DNA of 64,000 bases from Asticcacaulis sp. AC460 (lineage in GTDB: Bacteria > Pseudomonadota > Alphaproteobacteria > Caulobacterales > Caulobacteraceae): the NCBI RefSeq assembly GCF_000495795.1, contig NZ_AWGD01000036.1:124001-188000 (forward strand), written 5' to 3'. The notes below the pieces were generated by a model that ran no database searches, had not been told where the DNA came from, and saw nothing but the letters and a program-made list of their open reading frames with translations. Position 1 is the stretch's first letter; each line of letters starts with the position of its first letter. The position numbers and the translations under genes are program-made. Shown here piece after piece: positions 54,325 through 64,000 of this stretch.

Positions 54325-54837
54325 ATGTCCGCCATGAACCGCCGTCTTTTCACCACCGCCCTTGCCGCCATGGCCTTGGCAGGCCCCGTTCTGGCCCAGG
54401 AAGCCGCACCGGCCAAACCCCAGCCCATGGTCATCTATGATGACTCCCTGGCGCCGGGCTGGAACAACTGGAGCTGGGCCAAGACCACTCTGTCGACCGA
54501 TATCGGCGCCGACGTGAAGCCGATCTCGATGCAGAGCGAGCCGTGGCAGGCCCTGTACCTGCAGCACGCGGCATTCTCGACGGCCGGCTATACCAAGCTG
54601 ACCTTCTATGTGAATGGCGGCCCCGCCGGCGGCCAGACCATCTCGGTCAAGGCGCTGATCGGCGACAAGCCGGTCGACCCCGGCTACACCATCCGCCTCA
54701 ACGCCAATACCTGGAACGTGGTCGAAGTTCCCCTGGCCGACCTAGGCGCCGCCGACCAGACCATCAATGGCCTGTGGTGGCAGGCCCAGAACCAGCCGGT
54801 CAGCACCTGGTACATCACGGTTATTCAGTTAGAGTAG
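54325..54837 (+). CDS. Secreted beta-sandwich protein, carbohydrate-binding-like
   Basis: 170 aa. Signal peptide ~24 residues ending VLAQ, Pro/Ala spacer, then one compact domain: MVIYDDSLAPGWNNWSWAK, YTKLTFYVNGGPAGGQ, VEVPLADLGAADQTINGLWWQ. The Trp-rich opening and the WxxxxVPL strand resemble galactose-binding/CBM4-9 or ExoP-like modules. It has no catalytic domain. CAGGGAGC lies ahead of ATG 54325 (or the ATG at 54334). AT-rich promoter upstream. Confidence 0.72.
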   Translation: MSAMNRRLFTTALAAMALAGPVLAQEAAPAKPQPMVIYDDSLAPGWNNWSWAKTTLSTDIGADVKPISMQSEPWQALYLQHAAFSTAGYTKLTFYVNGGPAGGQTISVKALIGDKPVDPGYTIRLNANTWNVVEVPLADLGAADQTINGLWWQAQNQPVSTWYITVIQLE

Positions 54838-54900
54838 TTATCGGATTTGAAGTCGCCACATTGCCTGTCTATAGTCGCCTTAGATACGAACAGGTGCCTC

Positions 54901-56742
54901 ATGACTCCCGATACCCGCTCCGCTCCGACCGCCTTCCAGCAGTTCGACGTCACCACCCATCCGTCCCAGGGCGTCGCCAACGTCGCCGCCCTGCGCGCCG
55001 AAATGCGCCAGCTGGGGTTGGACGGATTTATCGTGCCGCACGAGGACGAGCATCAGAACGAATACCTGCCGGACGCCAATGAACGCCTGGCCTGGGTGTC
55101 GGGGTTCACTGGCTCGGCCGGATCGGCGATCGTGTTTCTCGACCGCGCCATCCTTTATGCTGACGGCCGCTATACCTTGCAGTCGCGCGAACAGACCGAC
55201 CGCAGCGTCTGGGAGGTCAAGGACTTCCACGGTAACTCCCTCGCCGACGATATCGCCGCCGCCCCGGCTGGGTCGGTCATCGGCTATGATGCCAGCCTGA
55301 TCAGCCCGACGGGGTTGAACGCCCTGCTGGCCGCCGCGGCCGGCGCCGGTGTCGAGTTGAAATCCCTTTCGCCCAATCCGCTCGACCTCGCCTGGGGCAG
55401 CGCGCGACCGGCCCAGCCGGCGGCGCCGATCGTGCCGCAGCCTCTGGAACATGCCGGCATCGCTTCGGCCGACAAGCGCGGCCAGATCGCCCGCAACCTG
55501 AAAGCCAACGGCCTGGCCGCCGCCCTGATCACCGCCCCCTCGTCCCTGGCCTGGCTGTTCAACATCCGCGGCGGCGACGTTATCCGCTCGCCCTTGCCGC
55601 TGGGCCAGGCCGTGCTGAAGGACGACGGCTCGGCCGAACTGTTCATCGAACCGGCCAAGGTGACCGATGGCCTGCTAGAATGGCTGGGCAACGAGGTCAG
55701 CATCAAGACCCCGGCCGAGATCGAAACCACCCTGGCCGGACTGTCGGGCCGCAACGTGCTGATCGATGCCGCCCTGTCCTCGGCCTACTGGCTGGAAGCC
55801 CTGACCTCCGCCGGCGCCAAGCCCTTCCTGGCCGACGATCCGTGCCTGCTGCCTAAGGCGTGCAAGAACGCCACCGAAATCGCCGGAACGCGCGCCGCCC
55901 ATATCCGCGACGGCGCCGTCCTGACCGAATTCCTGCACTGGGTCGCCACCGAAGCGCAAGAGACCCTGCCGACCGAAATCGAAGTGGCGAAGAAGCTGGA
56001 GTCGCTGCGCGTCGCAGCCGGCGGTTTGAAGGACCTGTCCTTCGACACCATTTCCGGCTTCGGGCCGCATGGCGCCCTTCCCCACTACCGCGTCACCACC
56101 GCGTCGGATCTGCGCATCGCGCCGGGCAACCTGCTGCTGGTCGATTCCGGCGCCCAGTTCGCCGACGGCACCACCGACGTCACCCGCACCATGGCCATCG
56201 GCACGCCAACCGCCGAACACAAACGCATGTTCACCCTGGTGCTGAAGGGCCATATAGCTCTGGCCACGGTAAAGTTCCCCGCCGGCACCACGGGAACGCA
56301 TCTCGACGCACTGGCGCGGCAATATCTGTGGGCGGAAGGCTTCGACTACGACCACGGCACCGGTCACGGCGTCGGCGTCTATCTGGGTGTCCATGAAGGC
56401 CCGCAACGTATCGCCAAGGCACTGAACCGCTATGCCCTGCAGACGGGGATGATCGTCTCGAACGAACCCGGCTTCTACAAGGAAGCCGACTTCGGCATCC
56501 GCATCGAAAACCTGCAATACGTCACCGAAGCCAGAATCCCCAAGGGTGGCGAGCGCGCCATGCACGGTTTCGCCAACCTGACCTGGGCGCCGATCGACCG
56601 CAGCCTGATCGCTGTCGAGATGCTGAGCCCGGCCGAACGTACATACATGGACGATTACCATGCCGAGGTCGTCCGCCTGGTCGGCCCGCTGGTGAAACCC
56701 GAGGTTCGCGCCTGGCTGGACGAGGTCTGCGCGCCGTTGTGA
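54901..56742 (+). CDS. pepP: Xaa-Pro aminopeptidase, family M24B
   Basis: 613 aa, three-domain (longer) form as in eukaryotic-type aminopeptidase P1. N-terminal creatinase-like domains with PHEDEHQNEYLPDANERL and GSAGSAIVF, catalytic pita-bread domain with metal ligands in LVDSGAQFADGTTDVTRT (two Asp), GTGHGVGVYLGVHEGPQ (His) and SNEPGFYKEADFGIRIEN (two Glu). ATG 54901 with AGGTG upstream. Cytoplasmic. Confidence 0.94.
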   Translation: MTPDTRSAPTAFQQFDVTTHPSQGVANVAALRAEMRQLGLDGFIVPHEDEHQNEYLPDANERLAWVSGFTGSAGSAIVFLDRAILYADGRYTLQSREQTDRSVWEVKDFHGNSLADDIAAAPAGSVIGYDASLISPTGLNALLAAAAGAGVELKSLSPNPLDLAWGSARPAQPAAPIVPQPLEHAGIASADKRGQIARNLKANGLAAALITAPSSLAWLFNIRGGDVIRSPLPLGQAVLKDDGSAELFIEPAKVTDGLLEWLGNEVSIKTPAEIETTLAGLSGRNVLIDAALSSAYWLEALTSAGAKPFLADDPCLLPKACKNATEIAGTRAAHIRDGAVLTEFLHWVATEAQETLPTEIEVAKKLESLRVAAGGLKDLSFDTISGFGPHGALPHYRVTTASDLRIAPGNLLLVDSGAQFADGTTDVTRTMAIGTPTAEHKRMFTLVLKGHIALATVKFPAGTTGTHLDALARQYLWAEGFDYDHGTGHGVGVYLGVHEGPQRIAKALNRYALQTGMIVSNEPGFYKEADFGIRIENLQYVTEARIPKGGERAMHGFANLTWAPIDRSLIAVEMLSPAERTYMDDYHAEVVRLVGPLVKPEVRAWLDEVCAPL

Positions 56743-56800
56743 TTTACCCACTTAATCTGGCAGCGAATATGCACTATATTCGGGTGGTACGGAGCCTTTC

Positions 56801-57022
56801 ATGAGCAAGATCGAAGTTTCCAAAGCCCGCAAAGCCGGCGCCCGCCCCAAGACGGTCAGTGTGAAAACCGTGACACTCGATGGTGGCGAGAAGAAGCGCA
56901 TCTATACGGTCAGTACGAACAGCCCGAATCTGGGCGAGGACCTGCTCTACGTTTTCCAGAAGAGTGTCGATAAGATCCGGGAAGAAAATTTGAAACTCTT
57001 CGGGTCGAGGTCGGGACGGTAG
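56801..57022 (+). CDS. Small antitoxin-like partner of zeta-type toxin
   Basis: 73 aa, basic N-terminus (KARKAGARPKTVSVKTV) then a helical part (GEDLLYVFQKSVDKIREENLKLF). Directly abuts the zeta-type gene with no gap, which is the usual order for antitoxin-toxin pairs of this class. No family name can be given; function inferred from position only. Confidence 0.65.
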   Translation: MSKIEVSKARKAGARPKTVSVKTVTLDGGEKKRIYTVSTNSPNLGEDLLYVFQKSVDKIREENLKLFGSRSGR

Positions 57023-57670
57023 GTGACGGCGCCACGCCTGGAAAAGCCACAGCTTTGGATTATCGCCGGTCCGAATGGTTCCGGTAAAAGTTCCGCCTAT
57101 GGCATGTTGGGGATGGAATCGCCGCAGAATACGATCTGGATCATCAACCCGGATATTCTCGCCAAGCGCATTTCCGAACACGAGCAGTTGCCTTTACCGC
57201 AAGCCAATCTATTGGCAGTCCAGCGGATCGAAAGTTGGCTGTACAGTTCAGTCGCGGCCTACCAGACCATTGGTGTTGAAACTGTTCTTTCCAGTGGGAA
57301 ATATCGCAAGCTGGTCGAAACCGCCAAGGCGAATGGCTTCCAGATAAACTTGATTTACGTTTATTTGCGGACAGTCGATCTCAACATCGAACGTGTACAT
57401 CTGCGGGTGAAGCGAGGCGGACATGATGTTCCTGAAGACAAGATTCGTGAACGTCGTACCCGCTCTTTCGAACAACTCAGCTGGTTTTTCAAAGAAGCCG
57501 ATAACGCCTATATCTGCGACAATTCCAGCGCCGGTCCCGTGCTGATGATTTCAAAGGAGAATGGCGACGAATTCTCGGTTAACGTCGATACGCTTCCCGA
57601 CATCGCCAAGGCGGTAACCATCGCTCACGCTGAATTAAGCGACATATTTGAAGCTCAATCCAAGATCTAA
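57023..57670 (+). CDS. Zeta-like toxin / P-loop kinase (COG4185 type)
   Basis: 215 aa. Walker [10 protein letters not shown] at 16-24; IETVLSSGKYRKLV after it is the substrate-loop (Glu-Thr-Val-Leu-Ser), and RVKRGGHDVPEDKIRERRTRS carries the lid Arg residues. Zeta toxins phosphorylate UDP-GlcNAc and block cell-wall synthesis; the COG4185 relatives are less well characterised. GTG start directly after the partner's stop. Ends overlapping the convergent SDR gene by four bases. Confidence 0.85.
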   Translation: MTAPRLEKPQLWIIAGPNGSGKSSAYGMLGMESPQNTIWIINPDILAKRISEHEQLPLPQANLLAVQRIESWLYSSVAAYQTIGVETVLSSGKYRKLVETAKANGFQINLIYVYLRTVDLNIERVHLRVKRGGHDVPEDKIRERRTRSFEQLSWFFKEADNAYICDNSSAGPVLMISKENGDEFSVNVDTLPDIAKAVTIAHAELSDIFEAQSKI

Positions 57671-58404
57671 CCGCGGCCGTAAAACGGCATGCCGCCGGCC
57701 ATGACCGTGACGAACGGGATATTGGCTTCCGGCGGCAGGCCGGCGATATGGACAACCATCTTCGCCACCTCATCGGCCGACATGCGCGGCTCCGGACGTA
57801 ACTGGCCGTCCGCCTGAATGGCGCCAGACACCATATGTGTCGACATGTCGGTGACGGCGTTGCCGACATCGATCTGCGAACAGGTGATACCAAAGGCACG
57901 GCCATCCATCAGCAGCGACCGGGTCAGGCCGGTGATGGCGTGTTTCGACACACTGTAGGCAGCGCTCAGCGGCCGCGGCATATGGGCCGATAGCGAACCT
58001 GTATTGATAATACGTCCGCCGTGCGGGTCCTGCGCCTTCATGATGCGCATGGCTTCGCCGGCGCACAACATTGCGCCGAGGATATTGATATCCAGCGTCA
58101 TCCGCAACTCGTCGATCGGCAGGTCTTCCAGCGGCAGGAAGGGCGGATTGTAGCCAGCATTGTTGAACAGCACGTCCAGTCGGCCGTATTCGGCCACCGT
58201 CTTGTCAAACAGGGCGGATACCGCCTGCGGGTCGGTGATGTCGGTCGGCACGGCCAGCATGTTGGCGCCGAGCTTTGCCGTATCATTCAGCGCATCGGCG
58301 CGGCGGCCAGCCAGCACGACCGAATACCCGGCCTGGGACAGGTGAAGCGCTGTGGCGCGGCCGATACCGCTGCCGGCGCCGGTGACTAGGGCAATCTTGG
58401 TCAT
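57667..58404 (-). CDS. Short-chain dehydrogenase/reductase
   Basis: 245 aa classical SDR. NADP-binding TGAGSGIG, NNAGYNPP, active Ser in NTGSLSAH, YSVSK with Tyr/Lys, then NAVTDMS replacing the usual PG motif region. Substrate unknown. ATG 58404 is preferred; MCA before it adds three residues. Confidence 0.88.
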   Translation of the reverse strand: MTKIALVTGAGSGIGRATALHLSQAGYSVVLAGRRADALNDTAKLGANMLAVPTDITDPQAVSALFDKTVAEYGRLDVLFNNAGYNPPFLPLEDLPIDELRMTLDINILGAMLCAGEAMRIMKAQDPHGGRIINTGSLSAHMPRPLSAAYSVSKHAITGLTRSLLMDGRAFGITCSQIDVGNAVTDMSTHMVSGAIQADGQLRPEPRMSADEVAKMVVHIAGLPPEANIPFVTVMAGGMPFYGRG

Positions 58405-58483
58405 GGCGCACATGAACGCGTCACGGCGTTATGGTCAAGCGCTTCGAACTGTGCCAAGTTCGCGCCGATTGAGAGGATGCCCG

Positions 58484-60906
<2,423 letters not shown>

Positions 60907-60923
60907 AATTTCTTTTGTGACGG

Positions 60924-61193
60924 TTAGTACCGCCACGGTCCGTTATCGGGGTCGCTCGGATCGTCCAGAGCCTTGTGCGTCAGGTGGTAACACAGCAGGA
61001 CCAGGCAGAAGAAACCAGCGACCACCATGCCGATCAGCGTCCAGAATTTGAGATCGGCGCGAAAGGCCAGGGTCTCGGCATAGGACATGCCGCGATCATT
61101 CAGAGTCCAGGCAACACAGCCGATGACGACGGCCGCCGTAACGCCGGCGAATTGCAGCACGAAAAAGAACAGGTGTCGGAGCAAAAACATCAT
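60924..61193 (-). CDS. Small two-span membrane protein
   Basis: 89 aa, spans at ~7-27 and ~50-70, acidic C-terminus (DDPSDPDNGPWRY). A near-ideal AAAGGAGG site lies seven bases before the ATG at 61193. Not recognised. Located between recN and ligA on the same strand, so perhaps co-transcribed with recN. Confidence 0.75.
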   Translation of the reverse strand: MMFLLRHLFFFVLQFAGVTAAVVIGCVAWTLNDRGMSYAETLAFRADLKFWTLIGMVVAGFFCLVLLCYHLTHKALDDPSDPDNGPWRY

Positions 61194-61220
61194 GACCGCA
61201 CCTCCTTTACGCCTATTATA

Positions 61221-62939
61221 TCACACCGCCTCGGCGGATTTAAGCCGTACCGCCGCCGCCCGGGCTTCCGGCGTGATCGAGGCGCCCGACAACATCCGTG
61301 CCAGTTCCTCCAGCGCTTCATCCGGGTTCAGGCGTGACACCTGAGACCGCATACCGTCACCATGGACATGCTTGCTGACCTTCAGATGCGAATCGCCGCG
61401 CGCCGCCACCTGCGGGCTGTGGGTAACAACGATCACCTGCGACCGCTCGGCCAGGCGCTTCAGCCGCAAACCAACCGCATCGGCCACCGCGCCGCCGACG
61501 CCCTGGTCGACTTCGTCGAAAATCATCACCGGCCCCGCGGCACCTTCCCCGCCACGGCCGGCCAGGGCCGCTTTCAGCGCCAGGGCAAACCGCGCCAGTT
61601 CGCCGCCCGAGGCGATGACGCCCAGGCCACCCCACTCCGCGCCGGGATTGGTCTTGACCTCGAACTCGACGACATCACCGCCGGCAGCCGTATAGCGTTC
61701 CGGCTCAAGCCTCTTCAAAGCGACGCGGAAACGCGCCTTGTCCAGCTTCAGCGGCACCAGCTCGGCCATCACCGCCGCGCCCAGGGTCTCGCCGGCTGCC
61801 ACGCGCCGCGCCCGCAGCGCTTCGACGGCGGCATGGAAGACGCCCTGCGCCGCCGCGATCTGCTTGTCCAGCCTCGCCAGGTGCGCGTCGAGATCTTCCA
61901 TCCCAGTCAGCGCCTTGGCAATCCGCACCCGCTCCGCCGGCAAATCGTCGACCAGAACGCCGAGTTTCCGCGCCATGGCGCGCAGGGCAAACAGCCGTTC
62001 CTCGACGCGATCGAGTTGCCCCGGTTCAAGATCGAGGCTGTTGCCGGCCTGATCCATCAGCGCCAGGGCTTCGTCGGCGGCGATCAGGGTGCGATCCAGG
62101 GCATCGGCCGCCGCCGTCAGCCGCTGTAACACCTCGTCCTCGCCCGTTGCGCCGGCCTGCATGGCCCGCGTGCGGGCATGGTCCAGAGCACGGAAGGCCT
62201 TGGCCAACCGCTGCGACAGCAGATCACCGCCGACGGCGTCACGCGCCTCGGTAATGTCTTCCAGCGCCCGTTCCGACGCCCCCAACAGCGCCCGTTCGGA
62301 CGCCAGTTGCGCTTCTTCCTCGGGCTGCGGGTTCAATCTCTCCAGCTCCTGCAGTCGCAGGGTCAGGGTTTCCAGTTCCGCCTTGTCGCCCTGGGCGCGT
62401 TTGATCAGGTCGCGATGCTCGTCCTTCAACGCCTTCAAGGCTTTCCAGGCTTCGGCAACCTGGGCGCGCTCGCCATCACAGGCGCCGTAAGAATCGAGCA
62501 TCCCCAGATGCGACCGCGCGTCCAGCAGGCCGACGGTTTCGTGCTGGCCATGGACCTCAAGCAGCGAGTCGCCCAGCGCCTTGAGCACGGCGACACTGAC
62601 GGGCTGATCGTTGACGAAGGCCTTGGAGCGGCCGTCCCGGCCGACCAGGCGGCGCAATAACAACGCCTCACCGGGCTCCAGCGCCAGCCCCTTGTCTTCA
62701 AGGAAATCATAGACAGCATGGGCGGCCGGCACTTCGAACTCGGCGGTCACCGAAGCCTGGTTGGCGCCGGCGCGGATCAGGCCGGTATCGGCGCGCGCGC
62801 CGGTGGCCAGGCCCAGGCTGTCGAGCAGGATGGACTTGCCAGCACCGGTTTCCCCGGTCAGGACGCTAAGGCCCGGCTGGATATCCAGTTCCAGTCGGTC
62901 GACAAGCACAACATCGTTGATGGTCAGGCGGGTGAGCAT
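61221..62939 (-). CDS. recN: RecN, SMC-like DNA repair ATPase
   Basis: 572 aa. N-terminal LTRLTINDVVLVDRLELDI and Walker A GETGAGKSILLDSL, a central coiled coil, C-terminal GGELARFALALKA (signature) and MIFDEVDQGVGG (Walker B). Acts in double-strand break repair. ATG 62939 gives MLTRLTIND; the longer frame is unlikely. Confidence 0.96.
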   Translation of the reverse strand: MLTRLTINDVVLVDRLELDIQPGLSVLTGETGAGKSILLDSLGLATGARADTGLIRAGANQASVTAEFEVPAAHAVYDFLEDKGLALEPGEALLLRRLVGRDGRSKAFVNDQPVSVAVLKALGDSLLEVHGQHETVGLLDARSHLGMLDSYGACDGERAQVAEAWKALKALKDEHRDLIKRAQGDKAELETLTLRLQELERLNPQPEEEAQLASERALLGASERALEDITEARDAVGGDLLSQRLAKAFRALDHARTRAMQAGATGEDEVLQRLTAAADALDRTLIAADEALALMDQAGNSLDLEPGQLDRVEERLFALRAMARKLGVLVDDLPAERVRIAKALTGMEDLDAHLARLDKQIAAAQGVFHAAVEALRARRVAAGETLGAAVMAELVPLKLDKARFRVALKRLEPERYTAAGGDVVEFEVKTNPGAEWGGLGVIASGGELARFALALKAALAGRGGEGAAGPVMIFDEVDQGVGGAVADAVGLRLKRLAERSQVIVVTHSPQVAARGDSHLKVSKHVHGDGMRSQVSRLNPDEALEELARMLSGASITPEARAAAVRLKSAEAV

Positions 62940-63010
62940 CGGCGCGCTCCGTGATTCACTGCGCCCATTAGACCTCATTTTGTTCTTCTCAACAAGAACA
63001 TTTCAGGAAC

Positions 63011-63418
63011 TTACGTTTTGGATGTCGAGGCGACGTAACTTCCCCGAAGCTTGCCGGGCTTTTCGATCAGCCGATGGTCTTGTTCATGGCGGCCACAAGA
63101 CTTAGCAAATTCCACCGCAGCGGCAACATCGGCTTGAAACGTCGAATATTCCGCTTCCGAGATCGCATAGTATTCGTCGTACTCGATGTAGGGGTTTACC
63201 ACGTTGATAGCAAAGAAGTAGCCACCTGTCCGCTCATCAATGCCCAAACAATATCTGTGGTCGCGATTGACAAGCGTATCCTTGAACCTGGATATCACTG
63301 GTTTTACAGGCTTTTTTGGCTTCTGCAGGACCAGCATAAGCAATAGCAGAACGAAAGCTGCCGCTACACCAACGCCAACCCAGCCCCCGGGCACCATATG
63401 CACGAGTTCTGTGCTCAC
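63011..63418 (-). CDS. One-span membrane protein of unknown function
   Basis: 135 aa. One membrane span at ~10-32, then a basic linker (KPKKPVKPVISRFKD) and a compact soluble domain with YCLGIDERTGGYFFAINV and YIEYDEYYAISEAEYSTF. Not recognised. GTG start overlaps the bamD stop (GTGA), so it is translationally coupled to bamD and upstream of recN, between two conserved genes. Confidence 0.65.
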   Translation of the reverse strand: MSTELVHMVPGGWVGVGVAAAFVLLLLMLVLQKPKKPVKPVISRFKDTLVNRDHRYCLGIDERTGGYFFAINVVNPYIEYDEYYAISEAEYSTFQADVAAAVEFAKSCGRHEQDHRLIEKPGKLRGSYVASTSKT

Positions 63419-64000
63419 CCGGCGTCGGGACGCAGGAAGCCGAACCAGCCCTTCTTGTTCTTCTTGGCGTCAGGGGCTTGCGGGCCCTTCTTGCCGTTGG
63501 GATCCGGCGCGATGTCGGGACGGTCGCCCTTCGAGGTCAACAGCTTGTAGGCCTCGGCATACCAGCGGTCACCCGGATAGTTGTAACCCAGCACGGCGCC
63601 ATTACGCATGGCCTCCTCATGCAGGCCCATTACTTCATTGGCTTCCACCAGGCGATACAGGGCTTCCGGCGTGTGCGAGGTCGTCTGGTAGGTGCTGGCC
63701 ACCGTCTTGAACCGGCCGATGGCCGCCAGAGGCTGGTTGTCATTCAGGTAGTAGCGGCCGATTTCCATTTCCTTGCCAGCCAGCTGGTCCTGCACCATGT
63801 CGATCTTGACGCGGGCGTCCTTGGCGTACTCGCTGCTGGGATAGCGGCGGACGACATCACTCAGCAGGGCCTGGGCCGAGGTGGTCGACGCCTGGTCGCG
63901 GCCGACATCGACGATCTGTTCGAACGAGCAGATGGCCTTCATGTAATAGGCGTAGGGCGTCAGTTCGCTGCCCGGATACAGGTGGATGAACTGATCGGCG
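63415..64000 (-). CDS. bamD: BamD outer-membrane assembly lipoprotein (N-terminus outside window)
   Basis: C-terminal ~194 residues of BamD, a TPR protein of the BAM complex. The frame is open to the end of the window. ADQFIHLYPGSELTPYAYYM and KAICSFEQIVDVGRDQ are the typical BamD TPR block, followed by VVRRYPSSEYAKDARVK and GRYYLNDNQPLAAIGRFKTV. A C-terminal extension is rich in Lys/Pro and ends KKGWFGFLRPDAG. Order bamD-recN-ligA matches other alphaproteobacteria. Confidence 0.93.
   Translation of the reverse strand, partial: ADQFIHLYPGSELTPYAYYMKAICSFEQIVDVGRDQASTTSAQALLSDVVRRYPSSEYAKDARVKIDMVQDQLAGKEMEIGRYYLNDNQPLAAIGRFKTVASTYQTTSHTPEALYRLVEANEVMGLHEEAMRNGAVLGYNYPGDRWYAEAYKLLTSKGDRPDIAPDPNGKKGPQAPDAKKNKKGWFGFLRPDAG

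Overview
The window looks like chromosomal DNA from a Caulobacterales alphaproteobacterium, most probably Asticcacaulis or a close relative. The reasons are a TipN-type birth-pole protein, an mreB-mreC-mreD-mrdA-rodA elongasome cluster, a bamD-recN-ligA block, nadABC with an upstream palindrome, and a GC content that reads as about 60-62%, lower than typical Caulobacter or Brevundimonas. The genus is an inference. I saw no rRNA, tRNA, CRISPR array, prophage or insertion sequence. Most of the window is housekeeping DNA with small accessory insertions: three toxin-antitoxin modules and several families of intergenic palindromic repeats.

Layout. 0-3 kb: end of the histidine operon (hisA, hisF, fused hisIE) meeting a convergent JmjC-like cupin gene. 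3.3-8 kb: DUF805 protein, a small unknown protein, tipN and a dipeptide epimerase. 8-10.8 kb: a composite palindromic repeat, an MFS transporter and proline iminopeptidase. 10.9-19 kb (minus strand): mreB, mreC, mreD, two tandem full-length PBP2 genes and rodA. 19-26 kb: VTT membrane protein, aspartate aminotransferase, WecA/MraY-like transferase, GNAT, ArfB, DUF2459, a 51-bp-arm inverted repeat, Dps and an SRPBCC membrane protein. 26-30.4 kb: nadABC, then a YefM/YoeB pair. 30.4-36 kb: acyltransferase, a DevBCA-like ABC exporter, pgsA and ParDE. 36-39.5 kb: cobalamin riboswitch plus btuB, and moaD-moaE-moaC. 39.6-44.3 kb: nucleotide-sugar dehydratase, isoaspartyl peptidase and a DUF1800/DUF1501 pair. 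44.5-44.9 kb: two micro-ORFs for single-span peptides. 44.9-52.7 kb: AAA ATPase, FumC with an N-terminal extension, a seven-span protein with an OmpA-like end, an ABC exporter and an Ala/Lys-rich histone-like protein. 52.8-58.6 kb: prmA, zinc-ribbon membrane protein, secreted beta-sandwich protein, aminopeptidase P, zeta-type toxin with its partner, SDR and a small lipoprotein. 58.6-64 kb: ligA, a small membrane protein, recN, a one-span protein and the 3' part of bamD.

The most unusual feature is the tandem duplication of PBP2 inside the rod cluster. Both copies keep the transpeptidase motifs. The N-terminal and extreme C-terminal parts are nearly the same, while the catalytic core has diverged. 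Other notable items are a family of palindromes built on a roughly 10-bp CGGAA/ACGAA period (8.1, 24.4 and 60.8 kb), a second pyrimidine-rich repeat family ending in a CCTCCCCG/CGGGGAGG hairpin (1.2, 3.1, 10.8 and 51.8 kb, the last as a head-to-head pair), the two micro-ORFs, the uncharacterised OmpA-tailed membrane protein, and five convergent gene pairs that each share exactly four bases at their stop codons.
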